Under the pieces are notes generated by a model. The model made no database searches. It saw only the letters and a program-made list of their open reading frames with translations, and was not told the origin of the DNA. Below, in pieces: positions 24,475 through 34,937 of a stretch of DNA of 64,000 nt; positions within the stretch are counted from its first letter, which is position 1; every line of letters starts with the position of its first letter. The stretch is from assembly GCA_029204225.1 (NCBI GenBank), contig CM055097.1, positions 26,195,039 to 26,259,038 of the forward strand. Reading direction: 5' to 3'. Origin of the DNA: Diphasiastrum complanatum (taxonomy: Eukaryota; Streptophyta; Lycopodiopsida; Lycopodiales; Lycopodiaceae). A program made the translations under genes and the position numbers.

Positions 24475-24589
24475 TATGACTCGACAATGCTTCTTGGTTT
24501 CCAAGCGGAGGCTCGAACTTGAGACCAAAGAAACTTTGGATGTCAAGCTAACCAATTGAGCCAACCCCGTTGATTATGACTCGACAATG
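24475..24589 (-). mobile_element. Retroposed tRNA-like element (SINE head or tRNA retropseudogene)
   Basis: The 85-bp insert 24490-24574 is flanked by perfect 15-bp direct repeats TATGACTCGACAATG (24475-24489 and 24575-24589). On the minus strand it reads GGGGTTGGCTCAATTGG, with the A box TGGCTCAATTGG at 24563-24552. The B box GTTCGAGCC follows about 35 bp later (24518-24510). These are internal RNA polymerase III promoter boxes in tRNA spacing. The long target duplication indicates LINE-type retroposition. There is no long tail, so it is either a very short SINE or a tRNA-derived retrocopy. Confidence 0.8.
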
Positions 24590-25770
24590 AAGTAATGTTC
24601 ACATAAATGAATGTAGTCACGTGAAAATAAGCCATGGGGTTACAACACACAAGAAAACAGATGTTGTGTTCAAACATTTGGCAAGTGTGGCCATGTTATG
24701 TTTTAACATAGGTGCAATGTCTTCGATTGCCTAGCTTGGTCAACCAAATTTGTTACTACAAAGGTCGAGTTCAATGCAACTTTAGTTCTAGATAAATGGC
24801 TGATAATTTGTGGTGAAGACTCATAATTGTATTCCAGAGGGGATTTTAAGTAAATGGAGCAAAATCTGGTGCTCGTTCTCTCATGCCAAATTAGTTGTCA
24901 CATAAGATGTATGTCTGTACATCTTTTGCACTTGGGCTAGACATGTCTAGGAGTTCATATATTTGATTGAACATATATGTTATTTTCACATATGACAATC
25001 TTAAGTAAAATCAATTGTTGCACAAACACTCTTTCTTTCGTTGTAAATTACTATCATCAGCCTAACTTTTTTAAGGTCTCATCCTAGACATAACATTGAT
25101 ACATAAATATGATTATCAACACTTTATGAATATGGCTTATACCCTGCATTTTGTTACCCATGATGTGTGTGAGGATATGTTAACATGGAGTTCACTCTAC
25201 AGATACTTATAGATGATATGATATAGCTAAGAACGGTTAAATTCATATTATATGTACATGATTCCTATCTTGTAGTGTTGAGACTTGAGAGCTATCTTGG
25301 AGTCAATATGCAAGCAGAGTGCACACATACTCTTTAATTGATAGTTATTTGCATGTTTAACTTGATTTCTCACAGCAGTTTAGAATGATGACAATTTTGT
25401 GTCAGCCGCCCTCGGCAAGTAACCTGTTTCTTGATGTGAAAATTGTTACATTATGGGTTTTTTCAAACATTTTTTCATAAAGTAATGCGCATGATTTTTC
25501 TTCCATCTTAAGGGGCGTAGATCCTGTCATTGCTCTGGTCCTGGAAAGATCCAGTGCACTACTTCATTGACTTGTTAAAGTTTGGTCAACTATTACAGAC
25601 ATTATGTTGTTGCATTGTACAGATTGGCAAACACATGATAGCCTTGCTTTCCTGTTCAAGAACATTCAAAATCTCCATGCTCATCTTGATTGCTGCATTG
25701 GACAATTCAAGCTTCAAGCTTATCATTTGTTGAGCAGTCAAAATAAGGCAAGTGTGGCTTTTAGAGCAAG
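24590..25770. other. 5' flank of the DUF2358 gene
   Basis: No separate gene is seen. It may contain the proximal promoter or a 5' untranslated exon, but neither can be fixed by eye. Confidence 0.3.
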
Positions 25771-27021
25771 ATGCTATTTCTGGCAGATTATCAGTTAAGG
25801 TTGAGCCATCACCAGGTGGGGCTTTACAGTCCCTACCAGCTTAGTCACCTAGAAAGTTGCAAAATTCTTGAGATAGGTTGCAGCAGGGTTGTACAAGTTG
25901 GTCTGCCCAAAAGATGTAAGATACATGCAATTTCACATTCGTGTGTCTTCTCTTCCTACAATTCATCCTTTTCATCACAAGGAGCTTCAAAAAAGTGTCT
26001 TAGGCCTGAATGGAGTGCCTGTCCTCATCACCGGGAACAAAACGGTGTGTTTTGGGCAGATTGTACTGAACATGGAAGCAGAAACAGAGGAAGTGGCAGC
26101 AGGTCAATTATAGGTGTGGCTAGCCCAGCATTGACTTTTAGTCCTCTTCGTGAGCAAAAGTACGAGAGCAATGAGGAAGATGACTTTTATGTGAATGTTG
26201 GGTATGCAATAAGGACTTTAAGAGAGGAATTACCAACACTTTTCTACAAGGAGCTGACTTTTGACATTTACAGGTAGCTCACACTCCTGCATTATTTGAA
26301 ATCATGCGGTTCAGTTTATTGACATGTGCATGCTCATGCAACTTGCTTATTCTAAAAAAGCACTAGAAATGGTATATCACACTTGTGACAACCCTTTTGT
26401 ATGTGATATTTTGTAAAATTACGCATTCGAAGTAGTCAACCCCATTTGCAAGAGAAAGCACTAGGATAACTTTTCTTCTGTTCCTGAATGGTCAACTTAT
26501 GATGTGACAACAGGGATGACATAACCTTTCAAGATCCATTAATGACAATTGGGGGCATAAAAGACTACCGACTGCTATTTTGGGCTCTTCGCTTTCATGG
26601 TCGAATTTTTTTTAAGAGTTTATGGATTGAAATCCTTCGTGTGTGGCAGCCATCTGAAAAGGTCATCATGGTTCGCTGGACAATGAGGGGCATTCCTCGA
26701 GTGTTTTGGGAAGCTCAAGGTCAGTATGATGGGACATCGGAATACAGGTTGGACAAGCATGGAAAGATTTATGAGCATAGAGTAACTAATGTTTTACCCA
26801 ATAGCCCCCCAGCGTATGAGGCTCCATCATTGCTAGACCTTGTTGGGGCAGTTAGTGGTCAAACAACCCCATCGCCAAACTTTATAGAGAGAATTAGCTT
26901 TGGTCTGAATGCTATATTACCGTATTTGACAAAATTTTCATGGGTGCGATATTATTGGGCTTTGACAGCTACTCTTGCTCTAAATAGGGATGGAGATTCA
27001 TTTAGAAGCATAGTTTTTTAA
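25771..27021 (+). CDS. DUF2358-family protein, probably chloroplast-targeted (two exons)
   Basis: Exon 1 is 25771-26273, the intron is 26274-26513 (GTAGCT...ACAACAG, 240 bp) and exon 2 is 26514-27021. The join rebuilds DIYRDDITFQDP across the splice site. The product is 336 residues from the ATG at 25771. The Ser-rich N-terminal part (SSYNSSFSSQGASKK) fits a transit peptide. The conserved domain starts at about residue 133 (DDFYVNVGYAIRTLREELP) and runs through FWALRFHGRIFF, VIMVRWTMRGIPR, and DGTSEYRLDKHGKIYEHRV, ending in LVGAVSGQ. This is the DUF2358 core found across photosynthetic eukaryotes; its biochemical role is not established. The reading frame is intact across both exons, so I consider the gene functional. 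The start is uncertain: a 5' exon or a later in-frame start could apply, since the first 40 residues look unconserved. Confidence 0.85.
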
Positions 27022-30000
27022 TTGACAAGCTTGCTGCTCCAATATAGTGACATGTATCTACCATTCTGTATATTCTACTCTTCAAGTGTAACATAAAAGT
27101 TTTGAAGATACCACTATTCTGCTGCCAAGATATAATCTGCTGTTATGGTTTATGAAGAGTTTCCTTATGTTGAGTGAGCAGAATGTCTAATCTTGAAGTG
27201 GAAAAGCTATTCATTGTGGCTATGTAGTTATTGTTCTATAAATTTCTCTGGATGATCTTAATTGAGAAGATATTATTCTTCTGCCATACTGTGTGCTTCT
27301 CTTTTTAGTGCAAGATTTTCTGCAGATTTTCACAATTGCAACTTATTTTGACCGATGATCACAGGTGATGCTGCTTTATCTCGAGTATCATAGTTTCGTA
27401 GTAAGTATCATTGAGCTTTACAGTTTGGTGAAATTTACTCTAGATGAATGGCAGTTGCCCTAGTCTTCAAGAGCAGCCATCCCCACTTTGACAAAGGTAA
27501 TAAGTACATCCTGGGGCAGGATGCATGCAGCTTGATGAGGACTGTTTTACTCGGCCAAATTCTGAGGTGAATGACACTTGCAGCAGCAATTAACACATCT
27601 AAGATATTAATATTCCAGGGAAACCAAGACAGAAATTCTATTACAACGAGTCTCAGCTGCAGGACGAGAACTTAAGAGGTTATTGCTACAATTTTTTGCC
27701 ATTATGCATTCTTGAAAAGGGATATCCGCTGAATTTTATTATCCTTTTTGCAACCTGTGAGTATGATTCCTGTGTGATGAATGACATGCAGTGGACGAAA
27801 AAGCTTAATCACGGGCAATATCGGATGATCATGAATTACTCAAGGTGCATGCCTGATGAAAATATGAGATTATGTCAGGGGGTTGGGCAGGGTCAGGTTA
27901 TTACATGTATTTATCCAGCGTATTTGGAACATAGCATGAACAAGATGTAAGAAACTGAAAAGTAAGGCGTAGACTTTTCATTCACAAGGATTACTACCAA
28001 CAATGCCATTTGAATTAACCCACCGAGGCTTCCATTAATAGCTAAGCTGCATGTTACATCTACCCTTAGAATAAGTGCTCACTTAGTGATTATTGTACCC
28101 TGAGTTGACGGTACCAATTTGCACCTGGGCAAAGACCTGGGACATGATTAAACCCGACAAGGGAGTTGACTTCGTACTTTAGCCATATGTCGATGACAAC
28201 CTTCAGGCTTCACTTCAAGTCTTGTAAATCATTACACTCTTGATAGTACCACTAAGCTACATAATCTATCCTGAAATGAGTGGCATGGCAGTGGCTCCTT
28301 TCGTCTCCTTGATGTCAGGAATTCCAATGCGATTAGATGATTATTGAGATGAAAGAGATAAAACTCTTACTCAAGTTTTTCACCTTAACAAGTAAAACAA
28401 ACAGTTGACTCCAACAGAAACTATGTAGTTTATCATTTGTGACCTACTCATAAAATAGGCAATCGTTGTCGTTTCTGTCACAAACTCAAGGACCATTGAA
28501 TGTTAAGTCAAATCAGAATGGAGTTTTCAAGACTTTTGCTTATTACCTCACATTAGCTTGTGCTTAAATGAGCTATTTGTGGGTGGAGCCATGTCCAGTA
28601 GCAATGTTTTTGCCTATCAGAACATTTGGAAATGATCTACTAGAATCCAAATTTAAGTTTGCAACAAAGGACGGAGCTTTGTTTGATGTGCAGGCTGAGT
28701 GGGTCACCTCTTGCGTCTTGCATCCATCAGAGTCTTGCTAATTGAGTACCACATTAACCTCCCGTCCGTTGGTGTCACACATCTACTTGCACTGAAATGA
28801 GGCAGCCTCCAGAACATAGGTTTGTGATGGAGGAGTTCATCCTCCTCACTGCTTCCAAATCCATCCCTCTATACTTAAAAAATGGTTTAAAAGATCCAAA
28901 TATCCATTAAGCCTCATAGGTTTATGAAATGAAAGCATTGTAACATGCACGCTTTGCAAATATTGCATGTCTTCCAAATAGTGGAGCCATTTTTTTTTTC
29001 TCTCTTGGATGTACCTTCATGGGGCGATGGAGAAAGTAATTTTGAATGGCCTGTACAATGGTATGTGTAGGTTCAGAGTTCAGGGCATGCAAATATATAT
29101 GGTGTTGTTGCTGCATCAACAGGAGAACTTTACCCTGACTGCTGTAGCGACCTGCTGCCATCAGCAATCCTTATTCCTTGGTAGGTAGTTAGTTAGGACA
29201 GGAACAAGCGGCTTTTATCTTTTCCGGAATTTGCAGATGCCTGAGGGTGAGATCAATCTTCAAAGGGATGGAGGTGAATTACAACTGAGTAGATTGACCT
29301 TTAAAGCGTCATGATTGTACTGGCAGCGTTTTGATTGAAGGGTAGTTCTGCTGATTTTTGAGTAGAAATCATAACAATTTTAGGAATTTTGATAGTATTT
29401 CAGGGGCATCAACCTGCTTGCAGCAAAATCGCTGTGGGGCAGCATAGATCCCAGTGATTTTGACCTGGAATCGATGAAAATTCCTGCTTCTGGACAATGA
29501 TGGTTTGAGAAGAGTTCTGGTGGGCAAACTCGCTGAGACAAGGTTGGGATTTCCTCAGACCTCAGTTCCGCAGCTTGAAACCACAGTTCTGTTGCGGAAG
29601 AGAAGTCAGACAAAAAGCTACGATTTTTATAAGATCGAATAGCTGTTGGATAAAACCGAGAGAGTGGCTGTCTAACTGATGTTCAGTTCTTAGAAGTTGC
29701 TTTAGGCTGCCACGCAGGAAAACAGCCATCAATATTGCTGTTTTGATGGGGTGAAAGCTTTAGGGTTTAGGGCTCCTTTGACAGCGTTTTAGTGCCAGCC
29801 ACCTGCCAGTAGCAAAATCTCTGTGGGAGAGCCAGCTTTTCTTTGCTTTTGAATGATAAATCAGCTACAAATCCTTGTTTATGAACAGTGAATGGCTTGA
29901 CAGTAATTTTTGTGTGTAAATCCACTGAGGAAGGACTGGATGGAACTTCAGTGGTTTTAGTCTGGAATCATGTTTTCAATTCTTGAGGTAGCACTTCTCT

Positions 30001-30236
30001 GATCACATACTCCAACGAATTCAAGAAGTTTTCAGTTCTTGAGCATTTGTCAAATTGATTTGCAGCCTAATTTGGGTGATTTACAGTTTGATATAGCCTT
30101 TCAGTTTGTGATGCAACCTAGTTTGGGTGATTCACAATGTGATTTAGGCTTTCCATTTGCAACACTTTTTCTGAGCTTTGGTTTTAGGGGAAGATTCTTT
30201 CATTGTCAATATAGATCATCAAAAATCTTAGTCTTC
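27022..30236. other. 3' flank and gene-free interval
   Basis: Begins with the 3' untranslated region of the DUF2358 gene. The rest shows no recognised exon. Short open stretches at 27696-27950 and on the minus strand at 28922-29167 lack known motifs. The sequence is less AT-rich and less repetitive than the rest of the window. Confidence 0.4.
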
Positions 30237-31429
30237 TCTACAAGTCCTGGATTTCAGTCGAGTAGGACTCGGCGTGGAGAAAAGAGACCTGCTTCGCCTT
30301 TAGAACAACCTTCATGTGCTTCCCCTTCATGCGCATGTTGTGAGGCTCATCGTGATGTTGGGGATTCCTTTTTTTGACTCCTCCGGTCATGTGGCGCCAT
30401 ATTGTCCACCTCATCTTCGTCCCCACCATTCTTTCTCTCCGTCAATTTCTTTGGTTCCTACATCTCTTTTCTCTTGCCTCCATGTCCCTAGTTGAGGTTG
30501 TGGTCGCCTTTATGTGGAAGGTGCGAGTTGGTGGTGATGTTGGTCATCATGAATCACGTAACAGAATGCGACACTTTTTGGTTTCTGAGCACTTTTGCGA
30601 CTGTTATTCTCCTAATGATTTTGCTAGTGAGTTTGGTTTGTGCTTTCAAGTTTTCTCTTCTATAGCATGTGAGCGTATTCCTATTGCCATTGCTCGCATT
30701 CTTGGTGCTGCTTGTTTGATGGCCTTGGATAAACCTGGCAGTGGTGTACGTTTGATTGTTTTTTGTGTGCTACTTTGGACCTTCATCCTGATTGGATTAT
30801 CTTCCAAGTGTATGTTTCAAATTCAAGGGGGTACTTTTTAGGAACTTTTTGCAACTCAAGGTCCACTTACTCAGCTCATTTTTTTTTGGTCTGTTTACTC
30901 CAAGGATACGCTTTTATATTTTAGTCATGCTTCTCATTCAGGTGATGTTATGATTATTCCTTCTGCTAATGGTATCAAACAAGGTGACCCACCTTTTGCG
31001 TGGTCCTCTTTTTGCTTTGACACACTTTTGGGCTTTACAACTTTTCTTTGCCGCTTTTCCATCTTACATGTTTCCCTCTATTGTTGATGACACTTATATT
31101 GTGAGACCTATTAATGATGTCATCCTAGCGTTCCTGCATTTTTCTCAACAACTCTCAGCTTTGTGGCTTACGGTGAATCCCAATGCATGGTTTGGTGTTT
31201 GGTGTCCTCAAGGCCTTCCTGCGGAGCTCTTGCAAGTTTCAATCCTTTGGTTGATGGGATTCAGGCGCTTGCTATTCCTATAGAAATCTCTAACTTCATG
31301 GCTTTTTCTTTGCAGGACAATTTGGATGTGCATGTTTGCGACTCTGTTTTGCTGCCAAAGCTTAGGGATTCACCCAATGCTTTGCTCTATGGCCAGATTA
31401 TATTTTATGGTCTGTTCTCCCCTCTCTAG
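30237..31429 (+). mobile_element. LINE fragment: reverse transcriptase core
   Basis: IPIAIARILGAACLMALDKP (about 30672-30731) corresponds to the first conserved reverse transcriptase block of this LINE group. GIKQGDPP is at about 30973, and GPLFALTHFWALQLF follows in another frame. The catalytic-site analogue SIVDDTYIV, with its two aspartates, is near 31080. QLSALWLTVNP and CPQGLPAELL come next, then DGIQALAIPI and LLPKLRDSPNAL in yet another frame. At least three frame changes plus internal stops make it inactive. It covers the region missing from the minus-strand fragment at 13.1-14.3 kb and is probably the same family. Both ends are cut; no tail or target duplication was found. Confidence 0.75.
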
Positions 31430-31819
31430 ATGTTTTGGCTTGTGTCTTTTGTCAGAGTTGTTCATCACTGATCTTCGAGTTGGATCGATATCAAGCACAG
31501 GAATCAAAAACATTTCGTGAAAATCTACGCTGAAAATGAGAAATTTATAAAAAAAAAAATTCACACATGTCGAAATCGATCGATAAGACATTTGTCGTTG
31601 CATGATTAGTAGAGAATATTCCTCCTTACAGATAATAACTGATGCGACAATTGTCACGTGCAAAGTGACATGTGGCCTTCTCTAATTCCTGCACGTGGCA
31701 CACTCCCACGTGTCCCTTATCAATGAGCCATAATGATCTGTATGGATGGACACGTGGACCACTAAAATGACGACAAATCTACAAGAGAAAACTAATCAGA
31801 TTGGCAGGTTTAGTAATAG
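31430..31819. other. Gene-free interval
   Basis: Separates the LINE fragment from the next LTR element. Contains CACGTGG words near 31692 and 31750. Nothing else is recognised. Confidence 0.4.
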
Positions 31820-31824
31820 ATGGT

Positions 31825-32524
31825 TGTGAAAAAACTGTACTTTAGGACCATAAATGGATCTACAAAAGATCCACAAGAGTAATTGGATGCTTGCTTAACA
31901 ATCTATCAAAAAACTAGACACACAAAAGTTGATCTAGATTGGCAATTTGACAAACAACAAGCATTAACAAACAGAAGGATTGATCAACATTGAAATCTGA
32001 GCCCACACATGTGTACTACAGGCTTTAGTACAGCCTTCAACCTAAGAAACAAGTAGAAATTGATTTGGTTTCATTTGGATCACAAAAACTCAATGTACAT
32101 AGTGAACTAGCTTGAGATTTGCCAATGAGCTCCAAAATTTTCTATCTTCTCACTATGAGAGCTTGGAATACATAGCAAATTCGACTTCCTTTGTGAAGTT
32201 AGGTGGATTTCCAGCATGTAATAAGGAAGTTAACTCACCCTTCTTGCCCTAAAATGAAACCCTAGCCTAGATCCTAGAGTTATGCTTGGTAGGTAGCTAG
32301 TTGGTCAAATTTTCACCTTAAACTTAGTTGTAGGTCCTATAAAGTAGGGATGACCACCAAATAGACATGACCAACTCTCTTGACTTGACCTAACCTACAT
32401 TAGGAGTGGGTTCCACATGGCATTTTGGCCATACATGTGTGGAACCCAATTATGTAAAAAATTTACACTATTCTTCATGGTTTTTGATCAAGCTAGATTT
32501 GCCAATTTTTGGCAATTTTTCACA
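31825..32524 (-). repeat. 3' LTR (left copy) of the second small element
   Basis: 700 bp. The minus-strand start TGTGAAAAATTGCCAAAAATT resembles the LTR start at 46109, placing both in one LTR group. Confidence 0.8.
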
Positions 32525-32869
32525 CTCCTCAAATTTAGCTTGACCTATCTACAACTCTCTTGCTAGATGAATGAATGCTTTTAGAAGTGTCTAAAAAATC
32601 CAGCTACAAACAAGGAACTTTTGAGACTCCAATAGAGAATGATGTCCATGAAAGATCTTTTACCACCTCTTAAAGGATCCCTTACAAGATGTTCCACAAA
32701 TATGTCTATATACATGTAGCACACTTCAAAAAGTATACATCATGCCAAGCCATGGATTCCAAGGCATTTTGTGCACTTAAAGATACATCAATTAAACTAT
32801 TAAATGCATACATAATGTTGCTAAAGACAACTTGCCTTCCTTGATCCATATGATTGAGCCTAGATGGCT

Positions 32870-33178
32870 CCATCTTGATCCTCAAGGTTTTTCTTGGAGT
32901 CCTCGGGTCTCGAGCTTGCTCCTCCACTTGACTTGACTCCAAAACATCAATGAATTGAATAAGGTGTTGATCCAAAGGTGCTTCTTCAAGTTTACAGCTC
33001 TTCCACTATTGAAAGATCACATTTCCATCTTGATCCTCGAGGTTTTTCTTGAGGTCCTCGGGTCTCGAGCTTGCTCCTCCACTTGACTTGACTCCAAAAC
33101 ATCAATGAATTGAATAAGGTGTTGATCCAAAGGTGCTTCTTAAAGTTTACAGATCTTCCACTCTTGAAAGATCACATT
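32870..33178. repeat. Tandem duplication of about 155 bp inside the second small element
   Basis: The two units begin CCATCTTGATCCTC at 32870 and 33025 and both run through CTCCTCCACTTGACTTGACT to AAAGATCACATTTCC. They differ at only a few positions, so the duplication is younger than the LTR divergence or was homogenised. Confidence 0.85.
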
Positions 33179-33839
33179 TCCACCATTGACAAATTCTTTG
33201 GTGGAAAACAAGTAGATTTTACAATCTCTACTTGAAGAGCAAAACACTATCAGTATTCCTATTATTGAAATAGGATAATCTTTGGTCCTTACATTGGAAT
33301 GATCATGCTCAAAGCATGTGGACCCAAAGATTTCCAATACAAATGATGTTTCATCTTTTATGACACTATTCAAACTATTACAAAAATAGTTATCCAATGA
33401 AATTGCTTTATCAACAACAAATGGAGATTTGAAAGAATAAATTTTCATTGTCTTGTCATACAAAGTACTAAACATCATAGATCTTAAAGATAAGCAACAA
33501 GTCACTCCATGTCTACTAATACTATCCAAAATGTATTCAAAGATGGTAGACTCTCCAATGCTCACCATCCTTACAAGATGCACACTTGAATGGACAATTT
33601 GCATGCAATTTGATGACTCAGCCATTGTCATTGAGGACTCCCTTGGAGCTCTCATGCTTTGAGGCTGATCCTCAAGATCTTCTTCCTTTTGATGCTCCTC
33701 CTCAATGCAAGCAAGATCACACTTGCCAAATCAAGATTCTAGCTTGCCCTCTCAATACTAGTTTTTAGCACCAAAACTTGCTAAAAATGGATTTGCTTTT
33801 GATCAATGGCTTATGTTCTTGTACTTGGCTCTGATAGCA

Positions 33840-34521
33840 TGTGAAAGTGCTATACTTTAGGACCATAAATGGATCTACAAAAGATCCACAAGAGTGATTG
33901 GATGCTTGCTTAACAATCTATCAAAAAACTAGACACACAAAAGTTGATCTAGATTGGCAGTTTGACAAACAACAAGCATTAACAATCAAAAGGATTGATC
34001 AACATTGAAATCCGAGACCACACATGTGTACTACAGGCTTTAGTACATCCTTCAACCTGAGAAACAAGTAGAAATTGATTTGGTTTCATTTTGATCACAA
34101 AAATTCAATGTACAGATAGTGAACTAGCTTGAGATTGCCAATGAGCTCCAAAAATTTTCTATCTTCTCACTATGGGAGCTTGGAATACATAGCAAATTCG
34201 ACTTCCTTTGTGAATTTAGGTGGATTTCCAACATGTAATAAGGAAGTTAACTCACCCTTCTTGCCCTAAAATGAAACCGTAGCCTAGATCCTAGAGTTAT
34301 GCTTGGTAGGTAGCTAGTTGGTCAAATTTTCACCTTAAAGTTAGGTGTAGGTCCTATAAAGTAGGGATGACCACCAAATAGACATGACCAACTCTCTTGA
34401 TCTAACCTACATTAGGAGTGGGTTGCCACGTAGGTGTGGAACCGAATTATGTACAAAATTTACACTATTCTTCATGGTTTTTGATCAAGCTAGATTTGCC
34501 AATTTTTGGCAATTCTTCACA
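33840..34521 (-). repeat. 5' LTR (right copy) of the second small element
   Basis: 682 bp, parallel to 31825-32524. Its outer end is fixed by the ATGGT target duplication and its inner end by the primer-site-like sequence. Confidence 0.8.
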
Positions 34522-34526
34522 ATGGT

Positions 34527-34937
34527 AAGGAATGACAAAAAATCAATGGTACAACTATTTATAACAATTATAGTGCCATTTGGCCACTTGTCCTAAACTA
34601 GCCCTAAAATAGAAACTTCTAGGTACTTCACCAAAATCTAGTTTTCAGTGACTAAATGCAATGTATCTAATTTTGACAGGCGAAAAATGCAACATTGTGG
34701 TAACACTCTGTGTAATTTTACAGACTGTGTAAAAACACTTGTAAAACTATAGACTGTGAAAATCCGCAGAACTGGATAAACAACGGATGAAGATTATAAC
34801 CAATTATTCGATCAATAAGGAGGAGAATAATTCAACAGACCCCTTTTGGATACTACTATCCACTCAACTAAAAAAATTACGCCAGGATTAGAGACGCCCT
34901 CGGAGATTGAGATCAGTTCACCAAACAATACCTAGCG
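34527..34937. other. Gene-free interval before family N copy B
   Basis: No gene. An imperfect inverted repeat CCAAAC...GTTTGG sits at 34920-34942, at the point where similarity to family N copy A begins. Confidence 0.35.

Larger units (their letters stand above)
31825..34521 (-). mobile_element. Second small non-autonomous LTR element, structurally complete-looking
   Basis: LTRs 31825-32524 and 33840-34521 differ by very roughly 5% by eye and have TGTGAA...TTCACA ends. The 5-bp target duplication ATGGT lies at 31820-31824 and 34522-34526. On the minus strand a primer-site-like TGCTATCAGAGC abuts the right-hand LTR at 33828-33839, and GAGGAG abuts the left-hand LTR. The 1.3-kb interior has a minus-strand open frame from ATG at 33655 to 33140 with no gag or pol motif, so the element depends on helpers. 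It also contains a tandem duplication of about 155 bp. It is a cousin of the 16536-18901 element by ends and primer site, and of similar age. Confidence 0.85.

Noticed and set aside
24490-24574. Functional tRNA gene
   Set aside because: The A and B boxes are present, but flanking 15-bp target duplications and a poor acceptor and anticodon arm point to a retroposed copy.
30039-30377. Short plus-strand frame as a separate gene
   Set aside because: Overlaps the start of the LINE fragment, has no conserved domain, and fits frame drift in the dead LINE and its flank.
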